A stretch of DNA of 8,557 nucleotides, taken from positions 1-8,557 of the forward strand of contig JABAAV010000069.1 in the NCBI GenBank assembly GCA_014238595.1. Direction: 5' to 3'. The notes under the pieces were generated by a model. It was not told the DNA's origin. It made no database searches and saw only the letters and a program-made list of their open reading frames with translations. The position numbers and the translations under genes were made by a program. Shown here one piece after another: positions 1 to 6,209 of this stretch (position 1 is the stretch's first letter; every line of letters starts with the position of its first letter). This stretch comes from Myxococcales bacterium (GTDB lineage: Bacteria; Myxococcota_A; Polyangia; Haliangiales; J016).

Positions 1-20
1 TACCATCGTAATGAATAATA

Positions 21-305
21 TTGCCTTTAACATCAGGTATCACAGGTGTAGGAGCTAATATCCATGGTCAAATATTTATTGTTGGTGAAGATGGTTTTAA
101 AATTGAACGATTGAACAATCAAAGTAATATAACATGGAAGGATCATACACTGAGTCCACCAACCACTGATTTGCATTCCATTTGGTTGAGCAAAAACAAG
201 AATGCATTGGCAATTGGTGGTAACTTCATAGCTCCTGCAATATCTACCGTAAAACGTTTCGGCACAATAGGCTATTATGGAACATCTGTTTTGTCTTTTC
301 AATAA
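21..305 (+). CDS. C-terminal fragment of a WG/VG-repeat beta-propeller-like protein
   Basis: The reading frame gives about 94 residues and ends with TAA at 303-305. It contains two related segments, ITGVGANIHGQIFIVGEDG and LHSIWLSKNKNALAIGG. These resemble the repeat (WG-x-S...D-x-F-A-V-G-x-N-G) of surface or secreted propeller-like proteins, so this is probably the tail of a longer gene running in from the left. An in-frame TGA sits at 12-14, so the frame cannot continue upstream. The nearest start is a TTG at 21 with no ribosome site. Frame 2 upstream encodes TIVMNN, which would fit the end of the preceding repeat, so a frameshift near 17-30 is plausible. The function is unknown beyond the repeat type. 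The stop lies 21 bases before the next gene, with no terminator between them. The fold assignment is by pattern recognition only. Confidence 0.5.
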   Translation: MPLTSGITGVGANIHGQIFIVGEDGFKIERLNNQSNITWKDHTLSPPTTDLHSIWLSKNKNALAIGGNFIAPAISTVKRFGTIGYYGTSVLSFQ

Positions 306-326
306 TTCACACCTTCAACATTCATT

Positions 327-1517
327 ATGGAAACATTAACAAATTTGATCGAAGACGGATCCGAGTTTCTCGAATACAATAGTACCTATCCAATGATTGT
401 GGCAGTAACCGCAATCATCATTTCATATGTTGTGAATGTTTTAATGAAACAATTCAGATCAGACACACAACAAGAGCAATCATCTAGACGTTTAATTTTT
501 CAAGCATTACGACGACCGATTGTTCTAAGCATATTAACTTATGGCTTATATCAAATATTGCATGCGTTTAATGAAGATACTCATGACACGGATTCTCCTG
601 AAGGTATTCTCACATCGCTCATGATCACCATTGTCATGACTATATGGGCGGGAGCGTTATTCCGTATTATCAGCATAGTGCTTCATTTATTCTCTCATCA
701 TTCAACGAATCATTCCGTCATACAGCCTCGTACACTGCCTGTTTTTGATATTCTTGCGAAAACAACCGTGATCGCATTAAGTGTCTATTTTATTTTTTTA
801 ACATGGGATGTCGATCTAACGGCATGGATGGCATCTGCTGGTATTGCAGGTATTGCCCTGAGTTTTGCAGCAAAAGATAGTCTTGCTAATCTTTTTGCAG
901 GTATTTTTCTCGCGGCAGATGCTCCCTATCAAGTCGGAGATTATATTCTCCTTGAAAATCAATTACGCGGAGAAGTCACTCGTATTGGTATCCGTTCGAT
1001 ACGAGTATTAACCAGAGATGATATTGAAGTTGTTGTGCCTAATGCAATTATTGGTAATGCTCACATTATCAATGAAACAGGAGGGCCGTATGTTAAACAA
1101 CGTTTACGTGTTCCTACCTCAGTGGCTTACGGCAGTGATATTGACTTGGTTCGAAAAGCATTACTTGAAGCTGCAAAAGAAATTCATTACGCATGCAGAA
1201 CACCCGTTCCACAAGTTTTCTTTATGGGATTTGGTGCCTCTGGATTAGAACATGAATTGTTATTTTGGATTCAAGATGCTGCTGACAAAGAACCCGCTAT
1301 TGATGTTGCCAATTGTTGTATTTATAAATCTTTCGCAAAACATGAAATCGAAATTCCCTATTCAAAACATGATATCTATATCAAACAGTTTCAATCGAGT
1401 CCGTCACCAACACCGACCCCTAATATGCCTAATTTGCAAAAGACTATGGATCAATCAAACAAACAACAGTCTGAAAATATCTCTGAAGACATCATAGAAG
1501 AACCCGAAACAGCATAG
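327..1517 (+). CDS. mscS: MscS-family small-conductance mechanosensitive channel
   Basis: 396 residues; a membrane channel that would open under membrane tension to release solutes on hypo-osmotic shock. Hydrophobic segments lie at about 22-40, 62-80, 97-121 and 141-160. They are followed by the diagnostic pore-lining helix at about 165-196 (GIAGIALSFAAKDSLANLF, then AGIFLAADAPYQVGDYI). The soluble beta domain follows (RGEVTRIGIRSIRVLTRDD, then VVVPNAII), then the alpha/beta vestibule domain ending in IEIPYSKHDIYI, a variant of the usual IPFPQ-type ending. MscS of E. coli has 286 residues and three membrane helices; this one has one or two extra N-terminal helices. It also has a C-terminal tail (about 356-396) rich in Ser/Pro/Thr and then Gln/Glu, likely disordered. 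ATG 327 is the first start, but no Shine-Dalgarno is visible. The gene ends before the shared terminator at 1594-1629. The symbol is family-level only; YnaI/YbdG-like paralogues cannot be excluded. Confidence 0.93.
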   Translation: METLTNLIEDGSEFLEYNSTYPMIVAVTAIIISYVVNVLMKQFRSDTQQEQSSRRLIFQALRRPIVLSILTYGLYQILHAFNEDTHDTDSPEGILTSLMITIVMTIWAGALFRIISIVLHLFSHHSTNHSVIQPRTLPVFDILAKTTVIALSVYFIFLTWDVDLTAWMASAGIAGIALSFAAKDSLANLFAGIFLAADAPYQVGDYILLENQLRGEVTRIGIRSIRVLTRDDIEVVVPNAIIGNAHIINETGGPYVKQRLRVPTSVAYGSDIDLVRKALLEAAKEIHYACRTPVPQVFFMGFGASGLEHELLFWIQDAADKEPAIDVANCCIYKSFAKHEIEIPYSKHDIYIKQFQSSPSPTPTPNMPNLQKTMDQSNKQQSENISEDIIEEPETA

Positions 1518-1593
1518 TATCTTTATTGGTTATGCTATTCTAATGGGTCTATCTACCCATCATTGAATTCATTTTTTGATTGCTTGAACGCAA

Positions 1594-1629
1594 AAAAAGG
1601 AGCGGCTGATCTCTCAACCACTCCTTTTT
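1594..1629. terminator. Bidirectional rho-independent terminator between convergent genes
   Basis: The arms AAAAAGGAG (1594-1602) and CTCCTTTTT (1621-1629) flank GGCTGA/TCAACC and the loop TCTC. On the minus strand the stem is continuous for 16 pairs, using G-U wobbles, and closes on a GAGA (GNRA) tetraloop followed by a run of seven T. On the plus strand the same positions give C-A mismatches, so that stem is weaker. The hairpin lies 76 bases past the channel stop and 37 bases past the P460 stop. It probably serves both genes but should fold better for the minus-strand cytochrome transcript. Confidence 0.85.
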
Positions 1630-1666
1630 GTTTTTAAAATTGACTGATATAAAAATCAACTTTTTA

Positions 1667-2236
1667 TTAATCACGCCATTGTGAGAAAACAAGACCTTTG
1701 CTCTGTACCTCTTCATGGCAGGTAGCACAGGCTTGTTGTTCTGAACGACTTTTTAAGGCAGGAGAACGGCGATCACCACCTACCCATGCTTGCCAACCCC
1801 AACCTCCAGTTGAAGCATATTTTTTGTCGTCTTTAACCATGACAGCAGTAAATTTACGAGAAGATTCAGTCATTGCACCATCTTTGTCTCTAATCGAAAA
1901 GAGATCAAAAACAATTTGGGCACCACGAGGGAATCGTTTATTTTCTAACAATGCTTTGGTTGCTTTTTTATCCGCATAGATATGATGGATTCCAGCAAAT
2001 GCATCATATAAAGGATGTTTTTTGTGATGAATGACCATACTTTTGACATGTTGCCATGTTCTAAATCCAGAAGGATAAGGAACAGGTAATACAGTCTCTG
2101 AAGACGGTGCAGAATCATCACTGACATTGGCTTGGGATGATGTCCAGTTTGAACCAGCACCACCACCAGCATTTGCAATATGACAAAAAATGAACAAGCC
2201 TAAAACAGCACACATACAACTAATATAACGCATCAT
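1667..2236 (-). CDS. Cytochrome P460 family protein, secreted c-type haem protein
   Basis: 189 residues from the start at 2236. I preferred this start because AAAGGA lies 8 bases upstream and because it leaves a clean signal peptide: hydrophobic core at about 8-20, likely cleavage after ANA at residues 21-23. A longer frame opens at 2299 but would bury the signal. The mature protein has the P460 fold pattern: YPSGFRTWQHVKSMVIHH at about 54-71, AGIHHIYADKKA, FPRGAQIVFDLF, RKFTAVMVKD, then YASTGGWGWQAW. A CxxCH haem-attachment motif lies near the C-terminus (C170, C173, H174) and is followed by VFS. Known members oxidise hydroxylamine or bind/oxidise NO in the periplasm through a Lys-crosslinked P460 haem. 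Whether this one carries the crosslinking lysine or is a c'-beta type cannot be read here. It is monocistronic, convergent with mscS and divergent from the phosphatase gene. Confidence 0.88.
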   Translation of the reverse strand: MMRYISCMCAVLGLFIFCHIANAGGGAGSNWTSSQANVSDDSAPSSETVLPVPYPSGFRTWQHVKSMVIHHKKHPLYDAFAGIHHIYADKKATKALLENKRFPRGAQIVFDLFSIRDKDGAMTESSRKFTAVMVKDDKKYASTGGWGWQAWVGGDRRSPALKSRSEQQACATCHEEVQSKGLVFSQWRD

Positions 2237-2321
2237 AATGAAAATCCTTTCTAAAGATTGTTGTGAATAAAACTGCAGACAAGTGATACCAATTGTCAAA
2301 GTTGTCTATTCAATCTCATCC

Positions 2322-2350
2322 ATTGTAATCTTCAAAACCCTCAAGTTCAA
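2322..2350 (-). promoter_or_regulatory. Putative sigma70-type promoter for the cytochrome P460 gene
   Basis: Read on the minus strand: TTGAAC (at 2350-2345), a 17-base spacer, then TACAAT (at 2327-2322). This matches 4/6 and 5/6 of the housekeeping consensus. It would start RNA near 2315, giving a leader of about 79 bases before the ATG at 2236. A second TTGACA at 2299-2294 on the same strand is a perfect -35 but has no good -10 at 16-18 bases. Confidence 0.45.
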
Positions 2351-2405
2351 CAATTTTATAAAATAAAACTCACATCAGTACTATTGGTTTTTCTATGCAA
2401 ACTGC

Positions 2406-2434
2406 TCGACATTGAAGATCTCAATCTCTATAAT
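2406..2434 (+). promoter_or_regulatory. Near-consensus sigma70-type promoter for the sensor phosphatase gene
   Basis: TCGACA at 2406-2411 (5/6 of TTGACA), a 17-base spacer, then a perfect TATAAT at 2429-2434. Transcription would start near 2441, giving an untranslated leader of about 127 bases before ATG 2568. An inverted repeat ATTGA-N5-TCAAT at 2411-2425 fills most of the spacer and could be an operator. Confidence 0.65.
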
Positions 2435-2567
2435 AGTGAATGGATTTGTGTTTTTCTGCACAATTTTCAACAACATCCATGATTATTGAAACAGATCACA
2501 TTCTAAAAAATCATATCATTCATGAAGCAACTTAAATTTCTTCGTTTTTCTGAGCAGATCCTCATCC

Positions 2568-4553
2568 ATGACCCAACGACAAACGATTAACATTCCTTTT
2601 TTCAGAAAAATCCAAACTCGCATTATTGTTGCTATACTCTCTTTTGGATTGATTCCTTTTAGTTTTGTACAATTTTATTCGTTTTGGCAGATCGAAAAAG
2701 AATATACTCAAGCAATCATTGCCTCTGTGGAAGGATCGGGACACCATCTTCTTGATATATTCAATGGTACGTTATTGCATCTTGAATCACGCCTAAAGAA
2801 ATCATCGGAAACAATATATGCTCAAACAATCACACACAGAAAAAGCGAAAGCATTATTGATTTAACCAGTAGTATCTCTGGTTTTCTCATCAACGATTTA
2901 CAAAAAAAAAGAGAAGATTACGAATTTGTTAAAGATATTTATGGTGTCAGTGTGGGTAAAAAATCAAAATCACATGCCAATGCCCATCTATTATTTTCTT
3001 TGAACGATCCTAAAAAATACATGTTTCCAAATTTTTGGATAAAAAAAAACAACGATTTCATTCTATCACCCGAATATCAATGGAACTTGACAAACGACAA
3101 CACAGACACTGCATCACTTCACAACATCGGATTATCGGTTGTTGATTCAACAACCAATGAATTATTTCTTGCGTATCCTTACAAAAATAACCATGGTGAA
3201 TCTTTAGCCTTTGTTGCTCTCATTGATTTGGAAAAATTTCTTAATGTATTAATCAATTCTACGGTCACTTTTGAAGGAAAAAAACTCGGTATTGCTGTTC
3301 AAAATGACTATGTCCATTTGGCACTGCTTCCCCCAAAAACATCAAAAGATACATCAGCATTGTTTCACATCTCAACAACAAAAAAACATATGCTGACCAA
3401 GGATGATTTAATTAAGTTACTCAATAAAATTTCGATGAACACAGTAAAACAAACAAAGATTCATAACATCCACAAGCATTCTTTTTTTAGTGGAGTAAGC
3501 ACGGATCAAAATGGATTATGGAGAATTTTACTTTTGGCAGACTCTGCTGTAGCACTTAAAACATTCCATAACATTCGCAATCTCAATGTCACGATTGGAA
3601 TCATGAGTGCATTGTTCATTGTGTTTGGTGGTTTTTGGTTTTCCAAACAGATTTCAGATGGATTTAAACGAATTATCACTGGAATCCGTCATGCTGCTTC
3701 TGGAAATTTAGATCATCGCATTAAATCAACTTCAAAAGATGAAATCGGGCTCATCAGTGCTGCATTTAATAATATGCTTCGAACAATCAAAGCTTCCATA
3801 TATAAACAGCAACGATTGGTATCGCTAGAAAAAGATGTTGAAATTATTGGAACGACGCAATCATGGTTTTTACCCAAAAAGTCCACGATAAAAACACCTC
3901 ATTGTGAAATCTCTGGATTGTATCAACCTGCTGAACAATGTAGTGGAGATTCATGGTGGTATCATATTGATGAGGAATCTAATTCATTATTTGTATTTGC
4001 AGCTGATGTCACAGGCCATGGACTTGCCCCTGCTTTTATTACATCAGTGATTACAACAACAGCTCGAAATTGGTATCATACAAAAACAACGCAAACAGTG
4101 CCTGAAAATTTGGCATTACTGAACAAGAATATTTATCATCTTACCAAAGGCGAGTATATGGCCACCATGACGGCTCTTTTCTTTGATTGGAACACACACA
4201 CAATGACCGTATATAATGCAGGCGGTTCTCCTGTTGCAATTGTTAACAAAGATCATGATATCAAAGTGCTATCTCCTCATGGCAACCTTCTGGGGCACAA
4301 AGATTTAAAACTCGGTATCGTTGATTACAATCTATGCAAAGACGATCGTGTTTTAATCATGACCGATGGCATTGTTGAAGCCACATGTACCAACGGAAGA
4401 GCTTATGGAATCAAACGAAGTTTTCAAACAATTCAAAAACTTTCAGATAGATCTACTGAAAAATCTTTGAAAATATTTTTAGAAGATATTTCAAAACAAA
4501 CTAACAATGAACAAGATGATGATTTTACGGCAGTTTTGATTCAAACCATATAA
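2568..4553 (+). CDS. Membrane sensor with HAMP and SpoIIE/PP2C-type serine phosphatase domain
   Basis: 661 residues. Order: short cytoplasmic start, membrane helix about 18-40, extracytoplasmic sensor region 41-340 (Cache-like, e.g. FLAYPYKNNHGESLAFVALI, then IDLEKFLNVLI), membrane helix about 341-358, HAMP about 359-412 (GNLDHRIKSTSKDEIGLI), signalling helix about 418-437 (LEKDVEIIGTTQSWFLP), then the phosphatase 446-661. Metal-ligand motifs are present: CSGDSWW (D461), ADVTGHG (D480), MTDGIVEA (D600), DDDFTAVL (D651/D652). The usual GGD-F/W-Y/W-D motif is here SGDSWWYH, lacking its last Asp. RsbU-type family members dephosphorylate a Ser/Thr on an anti-sigma antagonist (STAS) protein; the partner is not in this window. 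The start has no visible Shine-Dalgarno, but it sits in a fitting position before a basic stretch and the first helix. No terminator follows the stop. Confidence 0.9.
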   Translation: MTQRQTINIPFFRKIQTRIIVAILSFGLIPFSFVQFYSFWQIEKEYTQAIIASVEGSGHHLLDIFNGTLLHLESRLKKSSETIYAQTITHRKSESIIDLTSSISGFLINDLQKKREDYEFVKDIYGVSVGKKSKSHANAHLLFSLNDPKKYMFPNFWIKKNNDFILSPEYQWNLTNDNTDTASLHNIGLSVVDSTTNELFLAYPYKNNHGESLAFVALIDLEKFLNVLINSTVTFEGKKLGIAVQNDYVHLALLPPKTSKDTSALFHISTTKKHMLTKDDLIKLLNKISMNTVKQTKIHNIHKHSFFSGVSTDQNGLWRILLLADSAVALKTFHNIRNLNVTIGIMSALFIVFGGFWFSKQISDGFKRIITGIRHAASGNLDHRIKSTSKDEIGLISAAFNNMLRTIKASIYKQQRLVSLEKDVEIIGTTQSWFLPKKSTIKTPHCEISGLYQPAEQCSGDSWWYHIDEESNSLFVFAADVTGHGLAPAFITSVITTTARNWYHTKTTQTVPENLALLNKNIYHLTKGEYMATMTALFFDWNTHTMTVYNAGGSPVAIVNKDHDIKVLSPHGNLLGHKDLKLGIVDYNLCKDDRVLIMTDGIVEATCTNGRAYGIKRSFQTIQKLSDRSTEKSLKIFLEDISKQTNNEQDDDFTAVLIQTI

Positions 4554-4568
4554 TCATTCATCATTTTG

Positions 4569-4641
4569 TGGAGGATAAGGGATTCGAACCCTCGACCTCA
4601 GGCTTGCAAAGCCCGCGCTCTCCCAACTGAGCTAATCCCCC
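4569..4641 (-). tRNA. tRNA-Ala (anticodon UGC)
   Basis: Read on the minus strand from 4641, the cloverleaf is complete. The acceptor GGGGGAT pairs with ATCCTCC (one G-U). The D arm is TAGCTCAGTTGGGAGAGC, the anticodon loop is TTTGCAA (anticodon at 4608-4606), and the T arm is AGGGTTCGAATCCCT. The discriminator is A at 4569 and CCA is not encoded, so it must be added enzymatically. This tRNA usually sits in the 16S-23S spacer; here it stands alone. Its 3' end is only 15 bases from the stop of the oppositely oriented phosphatase gene. Confidence 0.98.
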
Positions 4642-4655
4642 AACAATAGATAGCC

Positions 4656-4684
4656 ATTAAAGACACAAGCATTATTTCTGTCAA
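4656..4684 (-). promoter_or_regulatory. Promoter of the tRNA-Ala gene
   Basis: On the minus strand a perfect TTGACA (4684-4679), a 17-base spacer and TTTAAT (4661-4656, 5/6 of TATAAT) sit 14 bases before the tRNA 5' end. The predicted start leaves a leader of roughly 7-8 bases. Just upstream of the -35, a short dyad (TTGCT...AGCAA, 4691-4705) is present. Confidence 0.8.
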
Positions 4685-5028
4685 CGGATATTGCTCGCAA
4701 AGCAACGCTCTATTGTAAACTATGCTCTCATATAAAAAAAGCTAATGATGACATGCCTCCAATCAAATTCATTTGCAATGAGTCGATCATGATGGTTGAA
4801 AATAACATTGACCCATCTCCATATATTGATTTTTTCTACAAACACAGTTTTTAGATTGTTTATGCGTTTATCGGGCATTCATCTCAAAAAATGTCTAATC
4901 TTCAATTAAATCCAACGATTGAACGCATCTATAACGTATTCTGATTTTTTGTGTTGATTCATTGTGCTGTACCAATTCTAATAATTGATACGCAACTTGA
5001 ACCATCGAATGACGAAAAACAAATCTCT
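4685..5028. other. Intergenic stretch between the tRNA promoter and the caspase-like gene
   Basis: About 340 bases of AT-rich sequence. There is an open frame of 33 codons at 4753-4854 (plus) and one of 17 codons at 4891-4944 (plus). Neither has a ribosome site or recognisable product, so I do not call them genes. A candidate promoter lies at 4954-4982. No terminator or repeat is evident. Confidence 0.5.
4954..4982 (+). promoter_or_regulatory. Weak candidate promoter for the caspase-like/STT3-like gene pair
   Basis: TTGATT (4954-4959, 4/6), a 17-base spacer and TCTAAT (4977-4982, 5/6). The predicted RNA start near 4990 would lie downstream of the GTG at 4951 and upstream of the ATG at 5029. 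That is one reason to prefer the ATG as start. Confidence 0.35.
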
Positions 5029-6201
5029 ATGGCTAACCCCATTAATCAAACTGTTTTTTTGAAACGATTCCTTTCCGATACTGAATCTATACATATTGGT
5101 GATATGGATCCTAAATTGCGTCAAACACTGAAACAACACAACATCGACAATAATGCATTGAAAATTGTTGCAGGAGAAGATGGCATCATTAAAAACAAAC
5201 AAGAAATTAAACATCTCCTTTCTTTATCAAAAAACAAATCAACCAAATCAAAGCAAAACATAAAATTATATCGAGCATTGTTAGATGAACTTGATCGCAA
5301 AAAAAAAGAATCTCAATACCAAAGTATTCTCCATCTCGGTATGAGAGAGGAATCTATTCATGAAGTGACTATGTTAGAACAAATCTCAAATGTTCATCGT
5401 ATTGAAACAAAACATAAACAAACATCTGTCCAAGAACTTGTAGAACAAGAAAACATGTCATTAGATAAAGCAAAAGCATTCATTGATTTTCTCAGTGAAC
5501 AAACTATCTTGAACCCTAAGAATGCATCCATACTGTATCATGTTGGATTAAATCTTCATGACATTGAACAAGGTAAAATCAAAGCTAATCGACTCATCTT
5601 ATCAGGACATAGTGGTGGCGCAACATTGTTTGGCAATGATAGTGCGCATTGGATTACGTTTAAAAACATTAACAATATAGCTTCTTTATTTCCTGAAGGT
5701 GCTAAACATATTAAACATATCGCTGTCTCTGCTTGTCATTCTGGTTATGAAGATACGTTAGCGTTATTTCGACAAGCTTTTCCAAATTTAAAAACTTATT
5801 ATGGATATACTGGTCCATCACCAACAGCAGAAACATCATCACCAAAACATTTGAAACGGTGGGCACAAATGACAGCACATCACAAAGATCCAAGTGTCCT
5901 TGATCCTTTTTTTACTCATGTATCGACCTGGAATACGATCGATGGATTTCACGGGCCTATTGTAGGGAAAACATGGGAAGAATTGAATCAATCTGTTTTA
6001 ACAACACAGTATGCATACAATCGCTATTATAATGGTGAGCGGAACATTATTGTTGGCACCCGTGATAGTGAACTCAACTGGCACTATATTCATCTAACAC
6101 GTCTACTCCACCACCCTGATCTCCCTCAAGACAAGTATAATTCACTATATGATTATCACAAAGAGGTTCTTGCGCTTCGTTTAGCATTGAGTAATCATTA
6201 A
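5029..6201 (+). CDS. Caspase-like (clan CD fold) cysteine peptidase homologue
   Basis: 390 residues from ATG 5029; a longer version from GTG 4951 would add 26 residues that look neither like a signal peptide nor conserved. No Shine-Dalgarno precedes either start. The C-terminal half shows strand-loop motifs of clan CD peptidases: RLILSGHSGG (His194), then 42 residues later HIAVSACHSGYED (Cys236), followed by NLKTYYGYTGPSP. The His and Ala-Cys after hydrophobic strands match the catalytic dyad layout of caspase-fold enzymes. The N-terminal part has an acidic-loop segment (IVAGEDGIIKNKQEI) vaguely like a degenerate EF-hand, then a Lys/Gln/Glu-rich helical region. No membrane segment is seen, so it is probably cytoplasmic. 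GHSGG also fits the Gly-x-Ser-x-Gly elbow of serine hydrolases, but the later SAC strand favours the caspase reading. Eight bases separate it from the next gene. Substrate and role are unknown. Confidence 0.7.
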   Translation: MANPINQTVFLKRFLSDTESIHIGDMDPKLRQTLKQHNIDNNALKIVAGEDGIIKNKQEIKHLLSLSKNKSTKSKQNIKLYRALLDELDRKKKESQYQSILHLGMREESIHEVTMLEQISNVHRIETKHKQTSVQELVEQENMSLDKAKAFIDFLSEQTILNPKNASILYHVGLNLHDIEQGKIKANRLILSGHSGGATLFGNDSAHWITFKNINNIASLFPEGAKHIKHIAVSACHSGYEDTLALFRQAFPNLKTYYGYTGPSPTAETSSPKHLKRWAQMTAHHKDPSVLDPFFTHVSTWNTIDGFHGPIVGKTWEELNQSVLTTQYAYNRYYNGERNIIVGTRDSELNWHYIHLTRLLHHPDLPQDKYNSLYDYHKEVLALRLALSNH

Positions 6202-6209
6202 AATCGTTG

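Larger units (their letters stand above)
2237..2567. other. Divergent intergenic control region
   Basis: This 331-base stretch separates the P460 start (minus) from the sensor-phosphatase start (plus). It holds one candidate promoter on each strand, annotated separately, and a 12-base perfect palindrome ATTTTATAAAAT at 2353-2364 between the two -35 boxes. I see no RNA gene and no convincing small ORF: a frame of 18 codons at 2479-2535 has no ribosome site. Confidence 0.6.

Noticed and set aside
1543..1560. Hairpin ATGGGT...ACCCAT after the channel gene as a terminator
   Set aside because: The stem is only six pairs and no T run follows directly; the 1594-1629 hairpin is far better.
2237..2299. 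Longer P460 start at 2299
   Set aside because: It would place 21 hydrophilic residues before a good signal peptide, and the AAAGGA site fits the start at 2236.
2479..2535. 18-codon possible leader peptide upstream of the phosphatase gene
   Set aside because: No ribosome site, no codon run typical of attenuation, and no downstream attenuator structure.
4691..4705. Dyad TTGCT...AGCAA upstream of the tRNA promoter as a defined regulator site
   Set aside because: Short and matching no binding site I can name; mentioned only in the promoter entry.
4753..4854. Open frame of 33 codons (MPPIKFICNESIMMVENNID, continuing to TAG) upstream of the caspase-like gene
   Set aside because: No ribosome site, no recognisable domain, and the length is easily reached by chance in AT-rich sequence; kept only as a note.
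4891..4944. 17-codon frame MSNLQLNPTIERIYNVF ending just before the GTG at 4951
   Set aside because: Too short, with no Shine-Dalgarno and no sign of an attenuator hairpin.
4951..5028. GTG start at 4951 as N-terminus of the caspase-like protein
   Set aside because: No ribosome site, the added 26 residues show no signal peptide or motif, and a candidate promoter lies inside this stretch; ATG 5029 was preferred.
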